Of a stretch of DNA of 64,000 nucleotides, positions 52,383 through 63,816 are shown piece after piece. A program made the translations under genes and the position numbers. Below the pieces are notes generated by a model. The model worked only from the letters and a program-made list of their open reading frames with translations. It did not search any database and was not told the origin of the DNA. Numbering within the stretch: position 1 is the first letter of the stretch; every line of letters starts with the position of its first letter. The stretch comes from Poronia punctata (taxonomy: Eukaryota; Ascomycota; Sordariomycetes; Xylariales; Xylariaceae), in assembly GCA_022579005.1 (NCBI GenBank), contig MU401595.1, forward strand, positions 39,164-103,163. Reading direction: 5' to 3'.

Positions 52383-54777
52383 TTTTCGTTCGTTGGGAAG
52401 AAAGGGGCAGGAGGCTGTTTGATTGCGCTCAGACGGCTCTGCTATTGCTATGATACTCTCTGCCTTTCCACATCTCCAAATGATGCCCGTCGAGCCTATT
52501 CTTATAGTCTTCCTCGATACAACTAATAGGCTAACTTCCTCCCGTCTCTTCCATCTCGGCCTCGCCTCTTTTCGCTCCTTCAACATAGCCCTTGTAGTAT
52601 TGAACAGCCACGCGATCCTTCTAGCTACCCACTCAGCTCACCTTTCGCTCTCAAATCCTCCCGGTCGTCGGGGGTGAATACCGCTTCAGCCCACGGTGTT
52701 GACGAGGATGAAGCTAAAAAAGGGCCAAAGTCAGCTGGGGTGTAGAGCTGAGGCGTAGGGCGAAATCTGCGCTAGAGACTGACCACGTGTGATACGCCCT
52801 ATTCATAGATCTTATCAGCGAAGGTTTTTGCTCAGCTATGACTCTTAAGCGAACCCATCGAGCCTTATCAGCCACATGGCATGGCCGAGTCCCCTGGATC
52901 CTGATCACGAACGCGTCCGTGCCATGCTAACGCGGATCCAACGACTTACTATCGGTGCCTAGTACCTTACTAACATCCTAGGTGATAAGACAAGGTAAGT
53001 AGGCTATAATACCACGCAGGGGCGGAAGGAATCGAATCCGGGTTCACCGAACACCCCTCTGATCAGATACCCTAAGCACTAGTATTCGACTACCTCGACA
53101 CATGTTTGTATTCTGGTCACGGCAAGGTGTTACGAAGAGGGCGGAAAAAGTGAAAGAGAGGTGGGAGGTAACCGAGGTTCTATGTTTACATCACTTCATG
53201 TTTTCTTTTAAACATCCTCGTCTTGGTGGTGGTTGAAGATATAGCCCATACGTTGAGTTTGTGGTCTTTAGCGTTTCATCCTCTTGTCCCTTGCATGTGC
53301 ATGTATACGCAGCGCACCTAACCTACGTTTCTGTATCTAGACTATCCTGGGTTAGGTTAGTCTAAGACGTGCGAGGACTGTATTGTCCATACTATCTCAA
53401 ACTGTAGCTATATCACATGTCCTTGCCAGGGGTATGGAAATGTCGGCTAGAATACAAGTAGACTCTATTGACAATAGATTGCACAGCTTGACAAACTCGT
53501 ACTTGTACGTGTAGAATATTAAGGGTACTACGTAGGTAAGAGGATGAAAATAGGTTAGAATCTCGGGGGAAATATTTTGAAACAGGTGTAGTTAAGCCAA
53601 AGTAGATCTGGCATCGGGCATCGCCGCATCGGACACCGTAGATGGGAGTGGAGAATGAATTTGACCCGAACTCCGAAAATGTGGACCCTCGACTCCCGAT
53701 AGATCTCTTACAGGGGGCGTTTTCATATAAGCATTTCTCCATCTATCAATCTGTCGTGGGTAAAGGACTTGGGGCACGGATTTAGCGGGCATGGATTATA
53801 TTGATGAAGAGTCAGAAATGGGTCGAATTAGAACGTCAAGAGACAACATTATCCTCTTTCCGTCGCTCGGATTTAATCAGATCTGAGACATCATACACGT
53901 AAAACGACTAGGTTACCAACACGTAGATAGACCAGATCTAGACCTTTTGATGTCTCTTATCCTCCCTCCCTTCCTTGTCCCATACAAGTACAAGGCTATG
54001 CTAGGCTACAGAGTAGTAATTACTCTAACCCATCGCAGAGCCCATCGGATAATATCAGATGATTGTAAGAAATCTTAGTGAAGCCTGTCCCCAGTCCTGC
54101 GGCTCGAGAACTTATTAAGACCCGCTACTGTACATAATAATCAAGGGACAGACCAAGATCCCCGCACCCCAGCCGGTAGATAAATTCGTGCATGCCTAGT
54201 GACCACAGCTATTTCCTAATCCGGTAAGCTCCCGTCTGGGCTTAGTCTAGACTTTACATAGAGGCGTCACTTATCAATTAATACTACGTACATCTAAGTC
54301 AGTGCTGAATGGACAAGCGGCAAGTAAGAGGCAACCGCGAACGACTGAGCTGTAATAATTTGGCACCTACGAAGATACGTCGACCGAAAGAGGAACACAA
54401 TACTGACAGTTAGGCGCCCGTCAGGCTCCAGTTCGTTGTTACACAGTGACAGTGGTGGGGTTTTTCTTGAAGCGATTGTCACATTGTGAGACAGACCTCT
54501 CGCATTTTACGGACTTTAGCACCTTTTGTTTCTGCATACTCTTTGACGTCGAGCTGGAGCACTACTTAAGGACCCTTAATAGTAGACCCTTCAGATCTTT
54601 TCTGAAGCTTCATCCTCATAACATCATCAACAACTTCATCTTCATCATTACAAAAGAGCAAAAACCCTGGCGCCGCGCTTCATCCTTTATCTAGTGAGGT
54701 CCTGGAATCAGTTCCTATCCCGCTCCAAGAAACAAAATCAACACACACCAAAGAACAACAACAAAGAGGCCCTCAAG
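52383..54777. other. 2.4-kb divergent intergenic region, no gene seen
   Basis: Promoters of the GMC oxidase (left) and SDR (right). A degenerate tRNA-like stretch on the minus strand near 53015-53100 was examined and not accepted. The 5' leader of the SDR near 54720-54777 is A/C-rich (CAACACACACCAAAGAACAA), a common context for highly expressed fungal genes. Confidence 0.5.
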
Positions 54778-55636
54778 ATGTCTGCTGACAAGACCGTCAT
54801 CTTCATTACCGGTAAGTTACCTACCTACCTGCCAGCCACACCCTGCCGGCCGGCTTGGCGGTTAACAAGAGGCTGACTTTGGTATCTCAGGTGCCAATAG
54901 CGGTATCGGCTATGAGACAGTTGTGGCTCTCGCCACCACCTCGGCCGAATACCATGTAATTATAGGCGCCCGGAGCGTGAAAAAGGGCAAAGCCGCCCAC
55001 AGTAAGATCCAAGAGGAGAACGGACAGGCCGTGAAGGCGTCCATCTCCGTGGTCGAGATCGACATCACCAAGCCCGAGACGATTGTGGCGGCCAAGGAAA
55101 AGATCGAGGCCGAGTTCGGAAAGCTGGACGTTCTGATCAACAACGCCGGCATCATCGCGTACGAGGAGCAAGACGTGATCAAAGCCACGCGCCAGAGCTT
55201 CGAGGTCAACGTCTTGGGCTCGATGTTGGTGACGGACACTCTTGAGCCCCTGTTGAAGAAATCCACCAAGCCTTACGTCATCTACGTCTCGTCCGAGCAA
55301 GGGTCCATCTCGCTGCGCCTCGACCCCGACTTCAAGTTCCGCCAGCTCCGTGGCGAGTCGTACCGTATCAGCAAGGCTGCTCTCAACATGCTGGCCGCCT
55401 GCCACAGGTACAACTTTGCCGAGTGGGAGAATAAGGGAAGAGTGGTGGCGTTCAACCCCGGCTGGTGCGTCACCAACCTCACGGGTGCCAAGGGCCGTGA
55501 GATGCGTGAGAAGATGGGCGCCAGAGACGCCAAGGAGCCGGCCCGCGCCCTACTTGATATCGTTACGGGAAAGAGGGACGAGGATATCGAGAAGAGTGGC
55601 TTGATTGATGTCGATGGCGGGGTCTTGCCCTGGTAG
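54778..55636 (+). CDS. Short-chain dehydrogenase/reductase (classical SDR)
   Basis: Exon 1 is 54778-54811 and exon 2 is 54891-55636, giving 259 aa. The cofactor loop TGANSGIG (residues 11-18) is built across the intron. NNAG lies at residues 95-98, a Ser pair at 145-146 (YVSSEQG) and the catalytic Tyr169 with Lys173 in ESYRISKAALNM, so all active-site elements are present. GARSVKKGKAAHSKI carries an Arg two residues after the beta-2 strand, favouring NADPH. The C-terminus (NPGWCVTNLTGAKGREMREKMGARDAKEPARALLDIVTG) matches fungal carbonyl-reductase-like SDRs. Substrate unknown. The short first exon with a donor right after the codon for the first Gly is typical of this group. Confidence 0.9.
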
Positions 55637-56966
55637 ATTGTGTGTGTGTGTCATTCATTTGTTTACATTCAAAGGATTACGATCCTGGGAAGTGAAAAAA
55701 GATAACCCTTGTTATAACACCTTACTTAAGATTGTTTTTCCCAATAAGAGTCTATACAATATTACCTACAAGACATTATCGTTTCAAACTTATCACAAGA
55801 TGAGCTAACTGACATCTCGTTCCAGTTTGGAGAAATAGTAAAAGGACTATAGCTGAGTGTGTCATCCGAGTACAAATGTATTAGAGTCGTGTAAATGTAG
55901 GAGCTACCATCTGGGACATCTTGTCGTATCTGTACATGGTCTGAATATCCCTGTAATTGCAGCCACAATCGTACAAACCCGGTCAGTCACGAGTCACACT
56001 AGGATGTTTCTATTTCCGTCCATCATCCTGGGTACACCACACCACTCCACACCAAGCCTACCTGTATATACTCCGAGTAGTCACCGAAAGAAAGAATATT
56101 TCAAATCTAGACCAACGAACTACATTCAGCTCTCAGCTCTCAGCTCTCAGCCCTCCGTCATACACCTCAAACACCCAGCTCCCTCCCTATCCAACTCGGG
56201 CAACGGCGCATCTAGCCGCAATATAAACAACCCAGTACGAGAGACTATGTCAACTCATTCCAGCGGCGCAGCAGGCCTACTAGTTCTGCTGCTTACCTAT
56301 ATTTCTATACTTCCTGCCTTTTCCTATAAACTTATAAATATCCTTATGGATTATAGTAAAAGAGGGAAACCGTCCAAAATGTATTGGCATTAGCTGTTCA
56401 CGTGATCCCCTTTGTGGTTTATCATACTCCTGTATGTTTTACCTCGGCTTCAATCCAACTAGGTTACACTAGTACGCATTCACTTTTGTCTAAATCACCA
56501 TAATTTATGTAAAAACTGATCGAATATACACATATATCTTATAAGCGAGCATTGCGAATAGCATATATGTAACCAAAGTTCTGCGGGCCCTTTGTAAACT
56601 CGGAATTCTAGAGCGCCTTGTTTTCCTTCTACCCGAAACCTACAAGCCGGGGAATTCCATGTTTGATTTGTGCGATAGTAGATAGATATAGTTTCCGCCA
56701 GAGATAGATGTGGATAATCCACCACTTTTGAAAATACTTATAGGAGTCGCGGCAAAGAATCGGAGCAAGTCTTTTGTGCAATTAGTGATATCTAGACATC
56801 ACGAAATAGCCTCAACATGCCTAGTCGTCGTACTTTATTCTATAAAGCCTTGTTGGACCGCAAGTCTTCCGTGACAAGAGCTGCCAGCTACCCTTGTGTC
56901 GGTCTAGAAGTTATTGTATAGGTAGATACCTACTTATATATCTACTATATAAATAGCATTCATTCA
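55637..56966. other. Convergent intergenic region, no gene accepted
   Basis: An open frame at 55857-56393 (178 codons) shows no domain and includes a three-copy AGCTCTC repeat (about 56127-56148). Its last 48 codons (from 56247) would make a hydrophobic peptide, but support is too weak. The rest is AT-rich. Confidence 0.5.
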
Positions 56967-58778
56967 TTATTGCCCAATCTTGGCATCAAACGGAATAAAC
57001 TTGCCTATTGCACCTAACGATGCCACGGCCATGGTAACTCCGGTATATATAATCAGATTCCGCCATTTCGTCCCAAGTCCGTATCCACTCAAATCGGCGG
57101 ACTCTTCATGGACAAGAGCCACCGACACGAAACTGGCCGCGACAATGGCTATCCCTCTCGCAGCGGTCAAGATGCCAAAGATTAGCAATGACTTGTTTCG
57201 TTGCCGGGCCGCTTCTGTCTCTGTCTCTGTCTCTGTCTCTGCTTCTTCTTCTTCCACTGTTGCTTCCGAAATATCGACATCTCCTTGTGTTGCAACCTTT
57301 CGGTCTTTCCCTATCACCGCCGCTGCGAACCGGGGTCTAAGTACGGCAAACCCGGGGACAAGGGCTCCGAAGACCAGGGAGAAAATTACGAGGGACCACA
57401 GCTGGCGTGCAAAGGGCCAGATTAAAAGACAGGAGGCACTACCCCCCAAAGTGCTGAGAACTAACGGAGCGTAGAATGAAGCACTCGTATCACTTGGAGT
57501 AGATACCCTTTTCCGTTAGCAAAGTAGGTAGGTTTCATAACAGCCCTCGAGTTTGTTCCAGGTATGTGGAATAAAATAGGTAATACTTACGCAAGCGCAC
57601 CTTGAAGAGGTTGTCCAATGGCTTGAGCCAGGTTTTGAAGACTAACAAGCAATGCGCCCTGAGTATTGGAAAGTCCGAAGTCGGCGCCGATGGATGGCAG
57701 ATAGACGGTAGGACCATAGTTGGACGACGATTGGACGACGGTAGCGGCGAGAAAGACGAGGAACAAGGGCTTGCGGAGAAAGTCAAAGTCCCGACGGGTC
57801 GGCTTCGGCGCCTTTTCGGCCGGTGTTCGGGGATTCATCAGGACAAGGCCGCCGGCGGTCACGACCAGGGTTATGAGACCCATGGCGACGAGAGTGGGCT
57901 TATAACCGTATTTCTCGAGGCTGATGGCATACACTGGCGAGAGGGCAGCTCCGGAACCAGCACCAGCACCGCAACTTTTAAAAAAGAAATGGACTCATTG
58001 TTAGTGGTCGAAGCTGGATGGAAGTGTTGTTGTTTTTGTGGGGTTTCTGTCTCACATGATTCCGTATGCGAAGCTTTTCCGCTCAAGGAACCAATCGTCC
58101 ATGAAGTGCATCGAGGGAGCGAAAAGCAGCCCGGCTCCGATTCCGTACAATGGGCCAAGAAGGACCACGAGAACCGAGGGCTGGGGAAGAGGTCAGTCAC
58201 CGTAATGTCAAACTTGTGGTATGTACCCGTCGAGCTGGTAGGTACTAACGGAATTCGTAAATGCGGCAGAAATGGGGCTGACCGAACAAATAACACAGCC
58301 AAGCCACATGGCATTCTTTCTCTGATGAGGGAAGTTGTTCAAGATGTAAATAATGAAGGGAACACATATTTGGAGTACCCCCTAAAAGACATGGATCAGC
58401 TTGATAGATGGGACACAGGAGATGAAAATGGCTTAATCAATTTACGTTCGCCAGGAGTCCACCCGTAGAGACTATGGTAGCCCCTTGGAAGGGCTGGTGA
58501 GAGAAGAAATATTCTCTAAAAACACCATAGGCAAAAGGAAACCCTATCACACCCCCAGGTCAGCTACAAAGCTTATGTAGTGTACAGGTGAAGGGTCATA
58601 TACCCCATGCAGTAATTTCTACTATACAAGCACCGATAAGAAACAACCAAGCCTTAAGACCTCGGTCTTTCTGAGGGTACCGTAGCTCTATGTTTACGTC
58701 TTGTGATGGAGGATTAGATATTTGGAGGTTGGTGGCTTTGTCCTTCTCAACACTATTATTGGCTTTATCATCCTGCAT
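56967..58778 (-). CDS. MFS transporter, monocarboxylate porter (MCT)-like
   Basis: Six exons: 58778-58604, 58543-58446, 58381-58250, 58180-58056, 57974-57591 and 57507-56967. Phases agree throughout, giving 484 aa. The start of the membrane part (RGLKAWLFLIGACIVEITAWG) joins to GFPFAYGVFREYFFSHQPF, the fungal MCT first-helix pattern. Exon 4 gives LLGPLYGIGAGLLFAPSMHFMDDWFLERKSFAYGI, the conserved helix 4-5 region, and exon 5 opens CGAGAGSGAALSPVYAISLEKYG. The central loop (NPRTPAEKAPKPTRRDFDFLR) precedes the second six-helix half. A Thr-Glu repeat (TETETETE, 57214-57240) and Glu run lie in a loop between late helices. Such transporters move monocarboxylates or unknown small acids; substrate not inferable. 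The third intron donor is GTTAGT. Confidence 0.85.
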
Positions 58779-61105
58779 TGTAATGGTCAAAGAGGTGTTT
58801 TGTATTGGTGATATAATAGTTCAAATGAGACTCGAGAGAAGTAAAAATGAAAAAAAAAAAAGAGCAAACAAGACATCGTTTAAACTTGTATGTACATTTA
58901 TTTTGATTTGAAGGAAAATCTATCCGTACTCCTGCTTCGGCTGCCCGATATCTGCACTCTCCACTTATACAATCCGGGGGGTCTACACCCGCCATTTTGC
59001 ATAGCTGGAATTGGACAATCTCCCTGCTTCCATGTATAAACGGGTCTGCAGATATCGGGCAGCCAAAGCATACGGGAAAAAGGGTAATGATAGATAAACA
59101 AGTCTAACATGTTTTTCATTCTAGGACCAAAGAAAACAACATATGCAACTTGTTGGTTGTCAACTTGTTCTACAGGCGAGGAACACGCTGCACTCCAACT
59201 CGGTGTTGGCCCCGAACCCTTGTAATACAATATATTCAAGAATAAGCGAGAAATCTCATGGTTGAAACCAGTCTTCTCATTTGTCCGTTTTTTTTCGTAC
59301 CGCACTACCGCACTACATAATGTAGCATTGTCGTTAGTAGAGCAAAGTTGTTAGCTGTAGGGAACCTTGGCAGGGAGCATGTTAGGTGGCTCCTACAACT
59401 CCAAGTACCTACCTAGTACCTAACCCTCTTCAGTCTCTTTGATATCTTGGGCTCTCTTTCCATCTCTCCATCTTTCCATGTGGGGTTCCATGCCCGGAAT
59501 ATCATCCCATAGGTACCTAGGTAAGGTAGGTAGAGCGAACTAACGCCCTTGGTATCGCAGGATTGTGTAAGTAAGTACTTGGGTTGTCAAGTCCCTTGCG
59601 CATTAATCTACCTAGAATCACACCTTTGGAGACGAATACGCCCACGCCCTCTTAATCGGCGGGCGGGGTACCTACCTCTTATCTATCACATAACAGATCC
59701 AGGGCCGCGCTACCTTGACATTACTCCCCTAGTCTGAGAGAGAGTACCCTATAATTGCAAAGCCGGAGAACCTCTATAATTGTGATCGGTCACCCTGGCC
59801 CACCGCAACATGCAACCGTCAATACGATACAGACAGACAACTCACTCGCAAAGGCCCCGTCAATTTTCGAAACGGTAAACATATTCAAAACCAACAGTTT
59901 ATATACACCCCTTATCTTCATTGAAGCCTAACAGCGGGGACGTTGTCTGCAAGACAAGGAAGGCTCTTGGAAATAGTGTATCAATACAACAACGCAATTA
60001 TCTACCTCGGACTATATTACAAGTTCCGATATGCAGCTAACAGTATATCAATCTTTGAAGGCAAATGTTATGCTGTAGCACTCATTATAGAAATAACATC
60101 TTTAAGCTGGAAGATACGGTACGTGTGTTTGAGGATCTTGAAATTAATAGAACATCCTTAAAAAGTCCAAGATCACATGATCTTCATGTCCTGCTGGTTC
60201 ATTCACTCGTAGTCCAACACCCCCTTCCCCCCTTTTTGCCTATATGTTGCTGACTCTTGTATTTACTTACTCTAGCCTTATCATGCAATGTCCGGCATGC
60301 TTGCTAATCCTTCCGTATTTAACCTTGTGTGCTACGCCACTATAATATCGTATAGGTAAGTGATGAAATATCCTCTACTGTGATGAACAAGGGGAGGACA
60401 TGTACCACAGTTGTAAAACCTTTGAAACTAGTATACTAAATTCGCTTATTGATTCATAACTAATACCGCAGCGGCCGTTGGTTAAATTCTTCGCAACGTT
60501 ATCCAAGCCAGTACGCAAGCTTCCGCCATATGCAGACCATCTCCTCAAGCACAATCATCTTGCAACTGAGCTTCAGGGGTAGGTAAGAGACCAACATAGG
60601 CTCTGTTATATGCAGGCCACCTCGTCGAGTACGTTCATCTTGGAACTGAGCGTCTGGATAAGACCCTTTATCCAGGTATGATTGGCTTCAACGGTCGGAT
60701 GATATGCGGGAATGAAGACGTAGCGTGTATATATATAGTACTTGGGAGAACGGCCTAGTTTTACCAATTCCATGGAACTGTCAACATCGTATCGGCAGCA
60801 ATACATGTGGAGATTACGAGAGTACAGTCCATCATACATCCCCCTTGAGACTCCGCGGCAAGGATGTGAAAGGGTGCTAACAATGGTAACTGAGCAACTT
60901 TGGGGCGGTGATGTTCCAAAGACCGATATTATTAGTTCCGCCCTGTATATATATTCTCCCAGTCCTCTATCATAACCTAAGATCTCGAGGTGAATCAGGG
61001 ACCGTTACAATCAGGCCGACATAAATTACTTACTCCATTACAACATCCTATCCTCAACCACAATATTGTTCAAGTTGCAGCCAGTGTGTGAATACCTACG
61101 CCATC
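58779..61105. other. 2.3-kb intergenic region with repeats, no gene accepted
   Basis: Contains an inverted-repeat element (58924-59075), TACCTAGGTA-type motifs (59403-59535) and a diverged direct duplication at 60527-60572 / 60608-60653. The minus-strand frame 60606-60839 (77 codons) overlaps the second repeat and is coding-like but unrecognised. The promoter of the dioxygenase is at the right. Confidence 0.5.
58924..59075. mobile_element. Short inverted-repeat element (MITE-like), about 150 bp
   Basis: GGCTGCCCGATATCTGCA at 58939-58956 and its exact complement at 59047-59064 form an 18-bp perfect inverted repeat. Homology continues outward as CGTA..TGCTT on both sides with a few mismatches to about 58924 and 59075. 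The roughly 90-bp centre is not self-complementary. No open frame is evident and no clear target-site duplication is seen. Confidence 0.6.
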
Positions 61106-62332
61106 ATGAACCCTACTAAAGTTGCTGGTTCTAGCCTCTCGGGTGATCAATGTAAGATCGCCGACTTGGCTTCAATCAGCTACGATAAGCTTCTAGAGAA
61201 GAACTCGGAAGAGGTCGCCCGTCTCTATTCCGCCTGTGCCGACTGGGGGTTTTTCTACCTCGACCTCGGTGGAGACGGGGCCAGGGACTACCTTCAGCGT
61301 GTGGACGACCTGTTTGCCGCGAGCAGAACCTACTTCTCTAAACCACTAGACGAGAAGCTGAAAGATACTAGGGATGAAATTGACATTTACAACATATGCG
61401 GGTAAGCGGCCCCCCTTTGAGCAACCATTTTCAGGTGACAAGAATGACTTACAGGGCATGAATGGCAGTTATAAACCATTGGGACCACGGGGCTTAGACT
61501 CGGGAAACATGAGCCAGAAGAGTAACGGATCAGAGAATCTGCGGGTAAGTTTTTCCTCATCGCTTCGTACCTAACCTACCTAGACAGTTAAAAATGTTCT
61601 AATCGATCTGGGGGGGAGGGGGCACAGGTTCCGGCACAACTTGTCCATCACCTCACATCCTCTCCCAAGCTATTCTTCCCAGTCGGGATGAAGGCTCATG
61701 AAGCCGGATTCAGAAGCTTCATCAAGGACTCTGGTGCGCTGGGGAGGCTGATTCTGGAGAACCTGTCCGATTACCTCCATCTAGAAGGCGAACAGCGTTT
61801 TGAGAGATACCATGAAGCCTCTGAGCCATCTACATCTTCAGCCGTGGTGCAACATTATCCCACAACCGGTCTCCCGGCCGACACCAGCGTCGGGCACTTC
61901 GCCCACACCGACACCGGCAGTCTTACCGTGCTCTTCAACACGGAGTGGGGGCTGCAGGTATTCTCTCCAGCGTCGAATGAGTGGGAATACGTGCCGCCTC
62001 GCGACGGATGCGCCATCGTCAACGTGGGCGACACACTCAGGTTCCTTTCCCAACACCGGCTTCGGTCCAGCCTACATCGTGTGGTGCCGATGGTCGACGG
62101 CTGGAGGTCTGGATCTCCGTCTAGATACGCCTGCATCTTTTTCCTCCGCGCCAATGACACTGCCCTGTTTACAGATGCCGAGGGGGTCGAGTGGACGGCA
62201 GCCAAGTGGTTAAGTCGCAAGTTTGGGAGTTATAGGAAACCTCACGAGGAGCAGGAGAAAACTACGGTCCCTACAGGAAGACTTGGATTTACGGGACTGT
62301 GGAACGGGCCCCAAGAGATATCGAATAAATAA
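61106..62332 (+). CDS. 2-oxoglutarate/Fe(II)-dependent dioxygenase (isopenicillin-N-synthase-like fold)
   Basis: Exons 61106-61401, 61469-61544 and 61628-62332 give 358 aa. The N-terminal DIOX_N region includes IADLASISYDKLLEKNSEEVARLYSACADWGFFYLDL and ARDYLQRVDDLFAASRTYFSKPLDEK; the splice NICG/YKPLG restores the family phrase. Metal ligands are His217 and Asp219 (FAHTDTGSLTVLF) and His274 (SSLHRVV), with Arg290 (PSRYACIFFLR) as the 2-oxoglutarate anchor, so the enzyme should be active. Start chosen at the ATG giving MNPTKVAG; another in-frame ATG lies 18 nt upstream. For intron 1 a nearer CAG at 61434 would shift frame, so the acceptor at 61468 is preferred. Enzymes of this group hydroxylate or desaturate small molecules, often in secondary metabolism; substrate unknown. 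Confidence 0.88.
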
Positions 62333-63031
62333 TGGGCGTGGAGCAGCAGCTTAAGTCAAGCGTACAATATGGGCGTCTTGAACATTTTGTTTTTGAGGGG
62401 TATTAGAACAACGCAATACCTCGAAGCTTGCTTTCTTCTTCTTCTTCTCCTTTCATTCAACAAGCCTATTGCTGCTTGGCTTACATACCAACACTTCAAC
62501 ACCTGTATGCAATACCTACACTACACATATGGATGGGATGGATGGTCTACAAATATCTTTCCATTTAGCTATATCGAACCATCAAGGCAAAAACTGCCAT
62601 ACATACCTGAATCGTATTTCCCTGAGATATATCGTCTATTTAAAACAGAATGCATACATCCCTGCCCATAGTGACACTGTCAATCCCCTATTCCTGTCAC
62701 CCACGTAAGAATCCGCTAGGCTAGCACACGGAAGCAAGACTTAGGAACATGTTATAAAATGAGCCCCAAGGTCAACTATGCAAAACAACTCTTAATCATA
62801 CTGCTCAATGAGCGAAGTCCCTAGGTGCGTACGAAGTAGGTAGGTGATTAGTCCAGCATCACCGAATCATGTTCGTTCTTTCATCGATTATACCGTTTCG
62901 TACCGTTTCGTACCGTACAGCTTTGCAACACGTTGTTTATAAGTATTAGATTTAGACAATATATGGCGTATTTCAGAAAATAATGATCAAAGAAAAATAT
63001 AACTGAAATTGTACGCCAAGTCCTCGGGGAA
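62333..63031. other. Convergent intergenic region, no gene seen
   Basis: 3' flanks of the dioxygenase and GST genes. Three near-tandem copies of CGTTTCGTAC lie at about 62889-62915, followed by a segment (62909-62990) resembling 44913-44992. A 100-codon frame (62369-62671) is not convincing. Confidence 0.5.
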
Positions 63032-63816
63032 CTAAACTACCTCCCCCTCCCCTTTCAACTCCGGCAAAGGCCCCTCCAACCTCAAAACCTCGAAATCCCC
63101 AAGCAACCCTTTCAAGACCTCGTCCTCATAAACCCTCCTCCACCACTCCATCATTCTCGGGAACTTTTCCAATAACCCATCATGAAAGATTTTGACTGCG
63201 AAAAGCATACATCCGACTGTGAAGTAATCCGCCACGCTGATATCTTGTCCAAGCAGATATCTATATTCCCTTTCATCTTCATTATTCCCAGCAACAAAAC
63301 AAGAAGAAGAAGAAGAAGAAGTAGAAGAGAAATGTCTTTCCAATCGACCACAATCCCCATAAAACTCCCTCAAACAATCCCCCTTATCCATCTTGACTCG
63401 TTGCGGTCGGCCGATAAGAGGAAGGATTATACCGCCGATATTAGGCAGTAGTTGGGAATTGGAAAAGGATAGCCATTGGAGGAGATGGTGGTATTTCTGT
63501 GTTGTTGGTTCGGGGATGAGGGATGGTTGGCAGTGTGATGTTACTTTTTTTATTTTGATTAGTTTCGCCCCTCCCCTTTGTGTAAAGGAAGGGAGAGGGA
63601 AGAAAGAAAAATAAAAAACTTACTGTAGAGCGTAATAGGGATACATTCCGTCAAAACGAAGCCATCTGCACCGACAAATGTCGGGACTTGGCCTAATGGG
63701 TTGATGGTGAGGAGTTTTTCGTAGTTGGGACCGTCGGTGCGATCCGCCTGGATTATTTCTAATGGGAGGTTGTGTGCTTTTGCGAGGGCGAGGATTGCGA
63801 AGACGCGGGGACTGGG
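63032..63816 (-). CDS. Glutathione S-transferase / eEF1B-gamma-like protein, 5' exon(s) outside window
   Basis: Two visible exons: 63816-63624 and 63543-63032, encoding about 234 residues. The first gives PSPRVFAILALAKAHNLPLEIIQADRTDGPNYEKLLTINPLGQVPTFVGADGFVLTECIPITLY. This is the thioredoxin-fold GST N-domain with the cis-Pro (QVPTF) and the glutathione-binding E-C/S turn (LTECI in place of L-x-E-S). The second gives the helical GST C-domain (KYHHLLQWLSFSN ... GQDISVADYFTVGCMLFAVKIF, the N-capping box D-I-S-V-A-D). An acceptor AAAG at 63544 restores frame better than the nearer CAG. The catalytic N-terminal residues lie upstream beyond the window. A Ser run (SSTSSSSSS) from an AGA/TCT repeat interrupts the C-domain. 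Either a GST or an eEF1B-gamma-like GST; the former fits the accessory context. Confidence 0.8.

Noticed and set aside
53015..53100. tRNA-like sequence on the minus strand (TTCGATTCC-like B box, GTTCGGTGAAC possible variable arm)
   Set aside because: The T stem and acceptor stem do not pair and the D arm is poor. At best a degraded tRNA; a tRNA covariance-model scan would decide.
55857..56393. 178-codon plus-strand frame, including a hydrophobic 48-residue end
   Set aside because: No signal, domain or codon bias; part is an AGCTCTC repeat. Probably chance.
61402..61434. Shorter first intron for the dioxygenase ending at the nearer CAG
   Set aside because: Only 33 nt and it shifts the frame into a stop; the acceptor at 61468 restores the family phrase.
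62369..62671. 100-codon plus-strand frame with a hydrophobic segment
   Set aside because: Lies in the 3' flank of the dioxygenase, AT-rich, no recognisable family.
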